Assembly (NCBI GenBank): GCA_963734065.1
Contig: CAVTFN010000003.1
Coordinates: 620,001 to 684,000 of the forward strand
Source of the DNA: DATBLE01 sp963734065
Lineage (GTDB): Bacteria > Actinomycetota > Thermoleophilia > Gaiellales > Gaiellaceae
DNA length: 64,000 bases
Reading direction: 5' to 3'
Positions within the stretch are counted from its first letter, which is position 1. Each line of letters opens with the position of its first letter. Made by a program: the position numbers and the translations under genes. Below the pieces are notes generated by a model, which saw only the letters and a program-made list of their open reading frames with translations, was not told where the DNA came from and made no database searches. This document shows, piece by piece, positions 39,832 through 47,544 of this stretch.

Positions 39832-40104
39832 CTAGTACCGCTTCTCGATCACCGCGTCTGCGGGATCCTGCTCGACGACCACGCGCCGCTGCGTGCCGCC
39901 CGGGTGGGACACCACCGTGCGCCGGAAGTACCCCGGGCCCCACCAGGTCGACCAGAACGCCAGCGAGAGCACGAAGCCCACCAGCCCGACGATCATCAGG
40001 ATCACGCCCACGGCGTTGATGTCGAGACCGGAGACGCTCGTCTCCACGGCCCAGGTCAGGATCGCCCCCACGGCGATCAGGATCAGGCTCACCCCGATTC
40101 CCAT
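39832..40104 (-). CDS. DUF6458-like two-TM protein (90 aa)
   Basis: Begins MGIGVSLILIAVGAILTWAV, with a second helix VGVILMIVGLVGFVLSLAFW and a polar C-terminus containing RRVVVEQDP. This is the small actinobacterial DUF6458 pattern; no function is known. AGAGGGGAGAG precedes the ATG, so it has a normal leader. It starts 12 nt after the PASTA gene on the same strand, suggesting co-transcription. Confidence 0.75.
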   Translation of the reverse strand: MGIGVSLILIAVGAILTWAVETSVSGLDINAVGVILMIVGLVGFVLSLAFWSTWWGPGYFRRTVVSHPGGTQRRVVVEQDPADAVIEKRY

Positions 40105-40116
40105 CTCTCTCCCCTC

Positions 40117-41289
40117 TCAGCCGCCGAAGCGGCCGACGTAGATCGTCACCTGCGACCCCGCCGCCGCCTGCCTGCCGGCGGAGGGGTCCTGCCCGACCAC
40201 GAGCCCGTCCTCGGACTCGTCGGTCGTCTCCTGGTCGACGGCCTGCACGTCGAACCCGGCCGCCTCCAGATCCTGTGTCGCTGACGCCTCGTCCTCGCCG
40301 GTGACGTCCGGCATCGACGTGGCGGCGGCGGGCGCGCCGCCGCTCTTCTTGCCCTTTGCGCGGCCGCGGGACACCGTCACCAGCACGTGATCGCCCCGCT
40401 TCGCCGCCGCATCGGGGCGTGGCGACTGCGAGACGACGCTGTTCTTCGGCAGCGAGCTCGGGACCTTCCTGATCTCCAGGACGAGCCCGACCCCACGTAG
40501 CTGCTTGCGCGCATCGTTGACCTTCTGACCGCGAACGTCCGGAACGGTCACGGCCGAGACGGCCGGAGGAGGCGCCGGCGAGGCCGGCGCCGTGGTCGTC
40601 GCCTGGCCCGAGGACGCCGTCGTCGCGACGTTGAGGCGCACCGCCGAGCCGGATGGAGCGGTCGCGCCGCCCTTCGGGTGCTGCGCCAGCACCTGTCCGG
40701 GCGCCTGATCGCTCGGCACCCGGACCACGTTCGCGCGCAGGCCCTGCACACGAAGCGTGTCGAGCGCCGCAGCCACCTGCTGACCCGTGACGTCAGGAAC
40801 TGCGACCGGCTTCCGGCCCTTCGACACGGCCAGTGTCACCGTGCCGCCGCGACGGACCCGCGCGCCCGGAGCGGGGGACTGGGCAACGACGCGGTTCGCC
40901 GGCTTTTCCGAGAACGCGCCGCGCGTCGTGCCTGTCAGGCCGGCGCGGCGGAGTGCGACCAGCGCGGCCGGCGCCTGGAGGCCGACGACGCGAGGAACGG
41001 CGATCCTCGCGGGCGCGTTGACACCGGGAGCGGCCGCGACCGTCTGCGGCGGGGCTCCGGTCGTGTTCGAGTCGCCGTTGTGGCGTGACGCCAACCAGGC
41101 GCCGATCAGGGCTGCGAGCACGAGGACGAGCAGAACTACGAGCCACGGCCACAGCTCGCGATCGGGCGGCGGTTCTTCGACCGGCGCGCCGGGAGGCGGA
41201 GATTCGGCCGCCGCCGGTAAAGGCGCGGTCAGCTCGTCGACGACCTGCGTTGCCTCGCCTGTGTCCGAGGCTCGCCTGCGCATGGGCAT
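40117..41289 (-). CDS. Membrane-anchored PASTA-domain protein
   Basis: 390 aa: a Pro-rich cytoplasmic N-terminus, one TM helix (LWPWLVVLLVLVLAALIGAWLA, about residues 46-67), then four PASTA repeats recognisable by the VPDVTGQ-type starts (AVPRVVGLQAPAALVALRRAG, AVPDVTGQQVAAALDTLRVQG, TVPDVRGQKVNDARKQLRGV, SMPDVTGEDEASATQDLEAA). PASTA domains bind peptidoglycan or muropeptides and are typical of PknB kinases and penicillin-binding proteins. Here no kinase is attached, so it may be a wall sensor or scaffold. Confidence 0.85.
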   Translation of the reverse strand: MPMRRRASDTGEATQVVDELTAPLPAAAESPPPGAPVEEPPPDRELWPWLVVLLVLVLAALIGAWLASRHNGDSNTTGAPPQTVAAAPGVNAPARIAVPRVVGLQAPAALVALRRAGLTGTTRGAFSEKPANRVVAQSPAPGARVRRGGTVTLAVSKGRKPVAVPDVTGQQVAAALDTLRVQGLRANVVRVPSDQAPGQVLAQHPKGGATAPSGSAVRLNVATTASSGQATTTAPASPAPPPAVSAVTVPDVRGQKVNDARKQLRGVGLVLEIRKVPSSLPKNSVVSQSPRPDAAAKRGDHVLVTVSRGRAKGKKSGGAPAAATSMPDVTGEDEASATQDLEAAGFDVQAVDQETTDESEDGLVVGQDPSAGRQAAAGSQVTIYVGRFGG

Positions 41290-41331
41290 TCCGCATCAGT
41301 TCCCCGAGTCAACGCAAAGTACGCTTGCGCG

Positions 41332-42192
41332 GTGACGGCGACGACGATGGACGGGGCGGCACTCGCAGCGCGGATCAGGCAAGAGGTCGCGGCCGAGGTC
41401 GCCGAGCTGGGGCGTCCGGGACTGGCTACGGTGCTGGTCGGCGACGACCCCGCGTCCCACATCTACATCGGGAAGAAGCACGAGGCGGCCCGCGAGGCCG
41501 GGATCGAGCCGCACGACCATCACCTTCCGGCCGACACGTCGGAGGAGGCGCTCCTCGCATTGATCGGCGAGCTGAACGCCGACGACGCCGTCGACGGGAT
41601 CCTCGTCCAGCTCCCGCTTCCCGACCACATCGACGAGGGCCGGGTGCTTCGGGCCGTCTCGCCGCGGAAGGACGTGGACGGCTTCCATCCGGCCAGCGCC
41701 GGGCAGCTCTATCTCGACGAGCCCACCTTCGTGCCGGCGACGCCGCTCGGGATCATGGCGCTGCTGGAGGAGTACGGGGTTCCGCTGGTCGGGAAGCGTG
41801 CGGTCGTGATCGGCCGCAGCACGATCGTCGGCAAACCGGCCGCGCTGCTCCTGCTGCGGGCGAACGCGACGGTGACGATCTGCCACTCGCGGACGGCCGA
41901 TCTCGCCGCGCACGTGTCCCAGGCCGACGTGCTGGTCGCGGCCGTGGGCAAGGCGGGCGTGGTCTCCACGGACATGGTCAAGCCCGGGGCCGCGGTGATC
42001 GACGTCGGCATGAACCGGACGAACGAGGGACTTCGCGGCGACGTCGACCCGGACGCGTTAGCGGTCGCCGGGCTGATGACGCCGGTTCCGGGCGGAGTCG
42101 GGCCGATGACGATCGCGATGCTGTTACGGAACACGGTCAAGGCTGCGAACTATCGCGCCGGCCGCCTTGCGTTCCCCGGGAGCGGACGCTAA
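41332..42192 (+). CDS. folD: FolD: methylenetetrahydrofolate dehydrogenase/cyclohydrolase
   Basis: 286 aa, GTG start. Converts 5,10-methylene-THF to 10-formyl-THF in one-carbon metabolism. Signature segments: ASHIYIGKKHEAAREAGIE (catalytic Lys region), VDGILVQLPLPDHIDEGRVL, SPRKDVDGFHPASAG, the NADP site VVIGRSTIVGKPAALLLL, and LMTPVPGGVGPMTIAMLL. Length is standard. TACGCT at 41320-41325 ends 6 nt before the start, suggesting a leaderless transcript divergent from the PASTA gene. Confidence 0.96.
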   Translation: MTATTMDGAALAARIRQEVAAEVAELGRPGLATVLVGDDPASHIYIGKKHEAAREAGIEPHDHHLPADTSEEALLALIGELNADDAVDGILVQLPLPDHIDEGRVLRAVSPRKDVDGFHPASAGQLYLDEPTFVPATPLGIMALLEEYGVPLVGKRAVVIGRSTIVGKPAALLLLRANATVTICHSRTADLAAHVSQADVLVAAVGKAGVVSTDMVKPGAAVIDVGMNRTNEGLRGDVDPDALAVAGLMTPVPGGVGPMTIAMLLRNTVKAANYRAGRLAFPGSGR

Positions 42193-42271
42193 CGTTCGGC
42201 CCGCTCAACCCTGGGTCGGCGGCTCGGTGCCCGGGCCGTCGTTCGTTTTTGCAGCACAGAAGGAGGATGTT

Positions 42272-42472
42272 TTGGCAGAGGGCACGGTGAAGTGGTTCTC
42301 GAACGAGAAGGGCTACGGATTCATCGAGCGGAGTGAGGGGGAGGATGTCTTCGTCCACTTCAGCTCGATCCAGTCCGACGGGTACAAGACGCTGACCGAG
42401 GGTCAGAAGGTCGAGTTCGAGGTCGTGCAGGGCCAGAAGGGCCTGCAGGCGGCGAACGTCGTTCCGCTCTAG
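42272..42472 (+). CDS. Cold-shock protein (CspA family)
   Basis: 66 aa, TTG start with AAGGAGG five to six nt upstream. Contains RNP1 KGYGFIER and RNP2-like DVFVHFSSI on the OB fold, the signature of Csp RNA chaperones that melt mRNA secondary structure. A short leader separates it from folD and a strong terminator follows. Probably constitutive or cold-induced. Confidence 0.94.
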   Translation: MAEGTVKWFSNEKGYGFIERSEGEDVFVHFSSIQSDGYKTLTEGQKVEFEVVQGQKGLQAANVVPL

Positions 42473-42497
42473 AGCTTCCCTTTCGGAACCTGTTGCC

Positions 42498-42526
42498 AGG
42501 GCCCCCGAAAGGGGGCCCTTTCTCTT
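42498..42526 (+). terminator. Terminator of the cold-shock gene
   Basis: AGGGCCCCC-GAAA-GGGGGCCCTTTCTCTT: perfect GC stem, GNRA-like loop, pyrimidine tail. Confidence 0.88.
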
Positions 42527-42609
42527 ACGCACTTCGCGCGTTTCGAGGGCACCGGTCGCGCGACTACAACCCCGCCGCGACCGGCTTTCTTTGGGAGACT
42601 TGGCGTTCA

Positions 42610-42891
42610 ATGGAGATCACGAGAGACGAGGTGCTGCACGTCGCGAAGCTCGCGCGGCTGGCGCTCACGGACGAGGAGGTCGAACGCTTCCGCGGTCAGC
42701 TGAGTGCGATCCTCGAAGCGGTCGGGAAGGTGTCCGAGCTCGACCTCGAGGGCGTGCCGCCGACCTCGCATCCGCTCGACCTGATCAATGTTCTGGCCGA
42801 GGACGAGCCCGCGCCGTCGCTCGCGCGAGACGAGGCGCTGGCGAACGCGCCCGACCCGGAGGACGGCTTCTTCGGGGTGCCGCCGGTATGA
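42610..42891 (+). CDS. gatC: Aspartyl/glutamyl-tRNA amidotransferase subunit C
   Basis: 93 aa starting MEITRDEVLHVAKLARLALT, the usual GatC opening; VGKVSELDLEGVPPTSHPLD and an end DGFFGVPPV also match. It stabilises the GatA-GatB complex, which amidates misacylated Glu-tRNA(Gln) and/or Asp-tRNA(Asn). Separated from gatA by 138 bp containing hairpins, which is unusual for this operon. Confidence 0.94.
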   Translation: MEITRDEVLHVAKLARLALTDEEVERFRGQLSAILEAVGKVSELDLEGVPPTSHPLDLINVLAEDEPAPSLARDEALANAPDPEDGFFGVPPV

Positions 42892-43029
42892 GCCGGCCGC
42901 GCGCGTCGCGCGCCTTTTGTCGCGCTTCCGGCACAGTCGGGCGCGCTCGCGCCTGCGATGCTGTTCGCAAGGGGGGCTCGCTCCCCCCAGGGGGGCCTGC
43001 CCGGAGATCCGGCTCGAGGTGACACGGCC
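42892..43029 (+). promoter_or_regulatory. Hairpin-rich gatC-gatA spacer, possible attenuator
   Basis: Contains GCGCGCG-TCG-CGCGC followed by CTTTT, then GGGGGG-CTCGCT-CCCCCC-AGGGGGG. The first looks like a weak intrinsic terminator between two genes that must be expressed together. A role in attenuation is inference. Confidence 0.45.
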
Positions 43030-44442
43030 GTGATCGACACCCTGCGACTGACCGCCGAGGAGGCGAACGGCCTGCTCACCCGCGGCGAGGTGTCGAGCCA
43101 GGAGCTGTTCGACGCCTACCGGGCGGCGATCGACGAGCGCGACGAGGAGCTCCACTGCTTCCTGCGCCGGTGCGACGGCGAGGGCGAGGGCGAGGGGATC
43201 CCGATCGCACTGAAGGACGTGATCGGGACGAAGGGCGTCGAGACGACGGCCGGCTCGAAGATCCTCGCGGGCTACGTGCCCGTGTACGACTCGACCGTGG
43301 CGGCGCGCTGCAAGGCGCGTGGCCTGCGGCTGTTGGGGAAGACGAACACCGACGAGTTCGCGATGGGCTCGTCGACCGAGAACTCGGCGTTCGGCCCTTC
43401 GCGCAACCCGTGGGACCCCACGCGCGTCCCGGGCGGGTCGGGGGGCGGTTCGGCGGCCGCCGTCGCCGCCGGCATGGCGCCGTGGGCGCTCGGCTCCGAC
43501 ACCGGCGGCTCGATCAAGCAGCCTGCTGCGCTCTGCGGCAACGTCGGGCTGCGGCCCACCTACGGGACGGTCAGCCGGTACGGGATCGTCGCCTTCGCCT
43601 CGTCGCTCGACCAGGTCGGCCCGGTGACGAAGACCGTGCGCGACAGCGCGTTCCTGTACTCGGTGATCGCGGGACGCGACCCGGCCGACTCGACCACCGC
43701 CGACGTCCCGCCGGTCGAGATCCCCGAGCCGGGCGCGGCCGACCTGAAAGGTCTGCGCATCGGCGTGCCGGTCGAGATGCGTGACGCCGCGGGAATCGAG
43801 CCGGGCGTCGCGGACGCGGTCGCGCGCACGATCGCCCTCTGCGAGGAACTCGGCGCGGAGGTGGAGGAATGCTCGCTGCCGCGCTCGGTCGAATACGGGC
43901 TGCCCTGCTACTACCTGGTCGCTCCCGCGGAGGCCTCGTCGAACCTCGCACGCTACGACGGCGTGCGCTACGGCTTCCGGGCCGCGGGCGACGACCTCAC
44001 CACCGTCTACGAGCGCACACGCGACGAGGGCTTCGGCGACGAGCCGAAGCGCCGGATCATGCTCGGCACCTACGCGTTGTCGGCCGGCTACTACGAGGCG
44101 TTCTACGGCAAGGCGCAGCAGGTGCGGACGGTGATCATCCGCGAGCACGCGGCCGTCTTCGAGCGCTTCGACCTGATCGTGTCGGCCACCTCACCGACGG
44201 TCGCGTTCCCGATCGGCGCGCGCGCCGACGACCCGCTCGCGATGTACGCCTCCGACCTGCTGACGATTCCTTCATGCGTCGCCGGGCTGCCCGGCCTCTC
44301 GATCCCCTGCGGCCTCTCCGAAGGGCTACCGGTCGGGCTGCAGCTGGTCGGCCCGCAGCTCTCGGAGAACACGCTCTTCCGGGCCGGCCACGCGCTCGAG
44401 CAGGCACTCGGCTTCGACTTCGTCCCGGAGCGGCTGCGATGA
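43030..44442 (+). CDS. gatA: Aspartyl/glutamyl-tRNA amidotransferase subunit A
   Basis: 470 aa from GTG 43030. Amidase-signature enzyme that releases ammonia from Gln for the GatB kinase/transferase. The Ser-cisSer-Lys triad is in place: Lys62 in IALKDVIGTKG, Ser141 in GGSGGGSAAAVAAGM, nucleophile Ser161 in GSDTGGSIKQPAAL. Length is normal. Its stop overlaps the gatB ATG by 4 nt (ATGA). Confidence 0.96.
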   Translation: MIDTLRLTAEEANGLLTRGEVSSQELFDAYRAAIDERDEELHCFLRRCDGEGEGEGIPIALKDVIGTKGVETTAGSKILAGYVPVYDSTVAARCKARGLRLLGKTNTDEFAMGSSTENSAFGPSRNPWDPTRVPGGSGGGSAAAVAAGMAPWALGSDTGGSIKQPAALCGNVGLRPTYGTVSRYGIVAFASSLDQVGPVTKTVRDSAFLYSVIAGRDPADSTTADVPPVEIPEPGAADLKGLRIGVPVEMRDAAGIEPGVADAVARTIALCEELGAEVEECSLPRSVEYGLPCYYLVAPAEASSNLARYDGVRYGFRAAGDDLTTVYERTRDEGFGDEPKRRIMLGTYALSAGYYEAFYGKAQQVRTVIIREHAAVFERFDLIVSATSPTVAFPIGARADDPLAMYASDLLTIPSCVAGLPGLSIPCGLSEGLPVGLQLVGPQLSENTLFRAGHALEQALGFDFVPERLR

Positions 44443-45836
44443 GTGGCTGGGAAGCCGTCGTCGGGCTGGAGATCCACGTCCACCTGAAGACGCGGACGAA
44501 GATGTTCTGCCGGTGCGAGACCGGCTTCGGCGCCGATCCGAACACGCGCACGTGCCCGGTCTGTCTGGCTCACCCGGGGGCGCTGCCGGTCGCGAACCGC
44601 ACCGCCGTCGAGTGGACGATCAAGCTCGGCCTCGCGCTCGGCTCCGAAATCGCCGAGCGCGCCGTCTTCGCCCGGAAGAACTACTTCTATCCGGACAACC
44701 CGAAGGGCTACCAGATCTCCCAGTACGACCAGCCGCTGTGCGTCGGCGGGCGGCTGGCGGTGCCCGGCGGCGCGCCGTTCGAGCTCGGCTTCGTCCGTGC
44801 GCACCTGGAGGAGGACGCGGCGAAGACCGTCCACGTCGGCGGCGGCACCGGGCGCAAGATCGGCGCGGAGCGGTCGCTGATCGACTTCAACCGCGGCGGG
44901 ACGCCGCTGGTCGAGATCGTCACCCAGCCGGACATCCGCTCGGCCGAGCAGGCCGAGCGCTTCCTCCAGCTGCTGCGCCAGACGATCGTCGCGCTCGGCA
45001 TCTCGGACGCGCGCATGGAGGAGGGGACGCTCCGCTGCGACGCCAACGTCTCTGTGCGGCCGGCCGGCTCGGACGAGCTCCGCACCCGCTGGGAGCTGAA
45101 GAACATGAACTCGTTCCGGTTCATCGGCCGCGGGATCGACGCCGCCGTTCGGCGGCAGGTCGAGCTCTACGAGTCCGGAGGGGCGGTCGAGCAGCACACC
45201 TACGACTACGAGCCGAACACGGACACGCTGACGCCGCACCGCTCGAAGGAGGAGGCGGACGACTACCGCTACTTCCCCGAGCCCGACCTCGTGCCGGTCG
45301 AGCCCGAGCCGGCGCTGGTCGAGCGGCTGCGCGGAGAGCTCCCGGAGCTGCCCGCCGACGCGATTCGCGCACGGGCGGAGGCGCTCGGAGTCGAGGATGC
45401 CTGGGCGCTCGTCACCACCGACCGCGACCCGGCGTACCGCGGGCTCGTCGCGGGCGGGGTTGCCGAGCGCGAGGCGTTCAACTTCGCGATGAACCAGCCG
45501 ATTCCGGCGGGGGCGAACCTCGCCCAGCTGGCCAAGGTGGCCAAGGCGGCGAAGGACCTGACCAGGGAGGCGCTGTCGAGCGCGGTCGCGTCCAGCGCCG
45601 ACGACGGCTTCGCGGCCGACGACTATCTGGCACAGACGGCCGTCTCCGACACGTCCGAGCTCGAGCCGCTCGTGGAGGCGGTGCTCGCCGCCAACCCCGG
45701 GCAGGTCGAGGCCTACCGCGGCGGCAAGGACGGCCTGCTCGGTTTCTTCGTCGGGCAGGTGATGAAGGAGACCGGCGGCAAGGCCAATCCCAAGGTGGTC
45801 AACGAGCTCCTCCGTGAGAAGCTGGAGGCGCCGTGA
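44439..45836 (+). CDS. gatB: Aspartyl/glutamyl-tRNA amidotransferase subunit B
   Basis: 465 aa. Opens WEAVVGLEIHVHLKTRTKMFCRC, with zinc-site Cys residues in MFCRCETGFG and TRTCPVCLAHPGALPV; YFYPDNPKGYQISQYDQPL and RWELKNMNSFRFIGRGID match GatB, and the C-terminal YqeY-like tail (FVGQVMKETGGKANPKVVNELL) is complete. It phosphorylates and amidates the misacylated tRNA. Followed with a GTGA overlap by a small gene. Confidence 0.96.
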   Translation: MSGWEAVVGLEIHVHLKTRTKMFCRCETGFGADPNTRTCPVCLAHPGALPVANRTAVEWTIKLGLALGSEIAERAVFARKNYFYPDNPKGYQISQYDQPLCVGGRLAVPGGAPFELGFVRAHLEEDAAKTVHVGGGTGRKIGAERSLIDFNRGGTPLVEIVTQPDIRSAEQAERFLQLLRQTIVALGISDARMEEGTLRCDANVSVRPAGSDELRTRWELKNMNSFRFIGRGIDAAVRRQVELYESGGAVEQHTYDYEPNTDTLTPHRSKEEADDYRYFPEPDLVPVEPEPALVERLRGELPELPADAIRARAEALGVEDAWALVTTDRDPAYRGLVAGGVAEREAFNFAMNQPIPAGANLAQLAKVAKAAKDLTREALSSAVASSADDGFAADDYLAQTAVSDTSELEPLVEAVLAANPGQVEAYRGGKDGLLGFFVGQVMKETGGKANPKVVNELLREKLEAP

Positions 45837-46072
45837 TCGACCAGGCGAACGAAGCACTGAAGGGCAAGGGCTACTCGGCCGCGCATCTGAGCGCGGTCGG
45901 CGCCCCGCTCCCGGGCAAGGTGCTGCTCAAGGGCACGAAGATCCTCAGCCCGTTCTCCGACACAGAGGACGTCGTGCTGCGGGTCGCCCGCGACTTCGTG
46001 CCCCCGGCGGACGAGCTGGGTAAGCGGACCCTGACCCCGCACGAGATCCGCGACTGGTTGGGGGGCCGATGA
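45833..46072 (+). CDS. Small hypothetical protein between gatB and an ALDH gene (79 aa)
   Basis: GTG start overlapping the gatB stop; its stop overlaps the next ATG (ATGA). Product: VIDQANEALKGKGYSAAHLS, PLPGKVLLKGTKILSPFSDT, VVLRVARDFVPPADELGKRT, then PHEIRDWLGGR. Compact alpha-beta composition; no family recognised. Its position inside a tightly coupled operon argues that it is expressed. Confidence 0.6.
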   Translation: MIDQANEALKGKGYSAAHLSAVGAPLPGKVLLKGTKILSPFSDTEDVVLRVARDFVPPADELGKRTLTPHEIRDWLGGR

Positions 46073-47544
46073 TCACGAAGACGCCGCTCGCAAACGACGA
46101 CCTCCTCCGTGAGCAGGCCTGGCTGAACGGCGAATGGGTCGACGCCGACTCCGGCGAGACGTTCCCGGTGACGAATCCTGCGACCGGCGAGGAGCTCGCG
46201 CACGTGCCCCGGATGGGCGCGGCGGAGACCCGGCGGGCGCTCGAGGCGGCCGAGGAGGCCTTGCCGGGCTGGCGCGGACGCACCGCGGCCGACCGCGCCC
46301 GGATCATGCGCCGCTGGGCGGACCTGATGCTCGAGCACCTCGACGACCTGGCGATGCTGCTCACGCTCGAGCAGGGGAAGCCGCTCGCCGAGTCCGAGGC
46401 CGAGATCCGCTACGCCGCGTCGTTCCTCGAGTGGTTCGGCGAGGAGGGCAAGCGCGTCTACGGCGACACGATCCCGTCGCCGCTGCCCGACCGCCGCCTG
46501 CTCGTGCTCAAGCATCCGGTCGGCGTCGCCGCGGGGATCACGCCGTGGAACTTCCCGTCCGCGATGCCGACCCGCAAGGCGGCGCCGGCGCTGGCGGCCG
46601 GGTGCACCATGGTGCTGAAGCCCGCGGAGCAGACGCCGCTCTCCGCCCTCGCCGTGGCTGTTCTCGGCGAGGAGGCCGGGCTCCCGCCGGGAGTTCTCTC
46701 CGTCGTCACCGGCGACGCCGAGGACGCGCCTGCGATCGGCGGCGAGATGACCTCGAGCCCGCTCGTCCGCAAGGTCGGCTTCACCGGCTCGACCGAGGTC
46801 GGCAAGCTGCTGATGGCCCAGTGCGCGGCCGGGCTGAAGAAGATCTCGCTCGAGCTCGGCGGCAACGCGCCGTTCGTCGTCTTCGACGACGCCGACCTCG
46901 ACGAGGCGGTCGCCGGCACCGTCGTCTGCAAGTTCCGCAACTCCGGCCAGACGTGCATCTCCGCGAACCGGATCCTCGTCCAGGAGGGGATCTACGACGC
47001 CTACCTGGAGCGGTTGGTCGAGGCGGTCGTGGGGTTGAAGGTCGGCGCCGGCACCGAGCCGGACGCGAGGATCGGGCCGTTGATCGAGGACGCGGCGCTC
47101 GACAAGGTGACGCGGCACGTCGCGAACGCAGTCGACGGCGGTGCCGAGCTGCACGTCGGCGGCGAGCGCCACGAGCTCGGGCGCACGTTCTTCCAGCCGA
47201 CCGTGCTCACCGGCCTGACCGCCGGGATGGCGATGAGCCACGAGGAGACCTTCGGCCCCGTCGCCGGCATCTCCCGGTTCGCGACCGAGGCGGAGGCGGT
47301 GCGGATCGCGAACGACACGCCGTACGGCCTCTGCGCGTACTTCTACAGCCGCGACGTCGGCCGCGTCTGGCGCGTCTCGGAGGGGCTCGACTACGGCATC
47401 GTCGGCATCAACACCGGCTTCGTCTCCACCGAGGTCGCGCCGTTCGGCGGCATGAAGGAGTCGGGCATCGGCCGCGAGGGCTCGAAGTACGGCATCGAGG
47501 ACTGGCTCGAGCTGAAGTACCTCGCGCTGGCGGGCATCGCTTAG
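46069..47544 (+). CDS. NAD(P)+ aldehyde dehydrogenase, succinate-semialdehyde dehydrogenase-like
   Basis: 491 aa. Base Glu262 in SLELGGNAPFVVFDD and nucleophile Cys296 in NSGQTCISANR; the end FVSTEVAPFGGMKESGIGREG is typical of the GabD/SSADH subgroup, as is TLEQGKPLAESEAEIRYAASF. It likely oxidises succinate semialdehyde or a similar omega-aldehyde. Coupled through overlapping starts to the gat operon, an unexpected partner. Convergent with the ABC ATPase gene, with overlapping stop codons. Confidence 0.92.
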   Translation: MITKTPLANDDLLREQAWLNGEWVDADSGETFPVTNPATGEELAHVPRMGAAETRRALEAAEEALPGWRGRTAADRARIMRRWADLMLEHLDDLAMLLTLEQGKPLAESEAEIRYAASFLEWFGEEGKRVYGDTIPSPLPDRRLLVLKHPVGVAAGITPWNFPSAMPTRKAAPALAAGCTMVLKPAEQTPLSALAVAVLGEEAGLPPGVLSVVTGDAEDAPAIGGEMTSSPLVRKVGFTGSTEVGKLLMAQCAAGLKKISLELGGNAPFVVFDDADLDEAVAGTVVCKFRNSGQTCISANRILVQEGIYDAYLERLVEAVVGLKVGAGTEPDARIGPLIEDAALDKVTRHVANAVDGGAELHVGGERHELGRTFFQPTVLTGLTAGMAMSHEETFGPVAGISRFATEAEAVRIANDTPYGLCAYFYSRDVGRVWRVSEGLDYGIVGINTGFVSTEVAPFGGMKESGIGREGSKYGIEDWLELKYLALAGIA

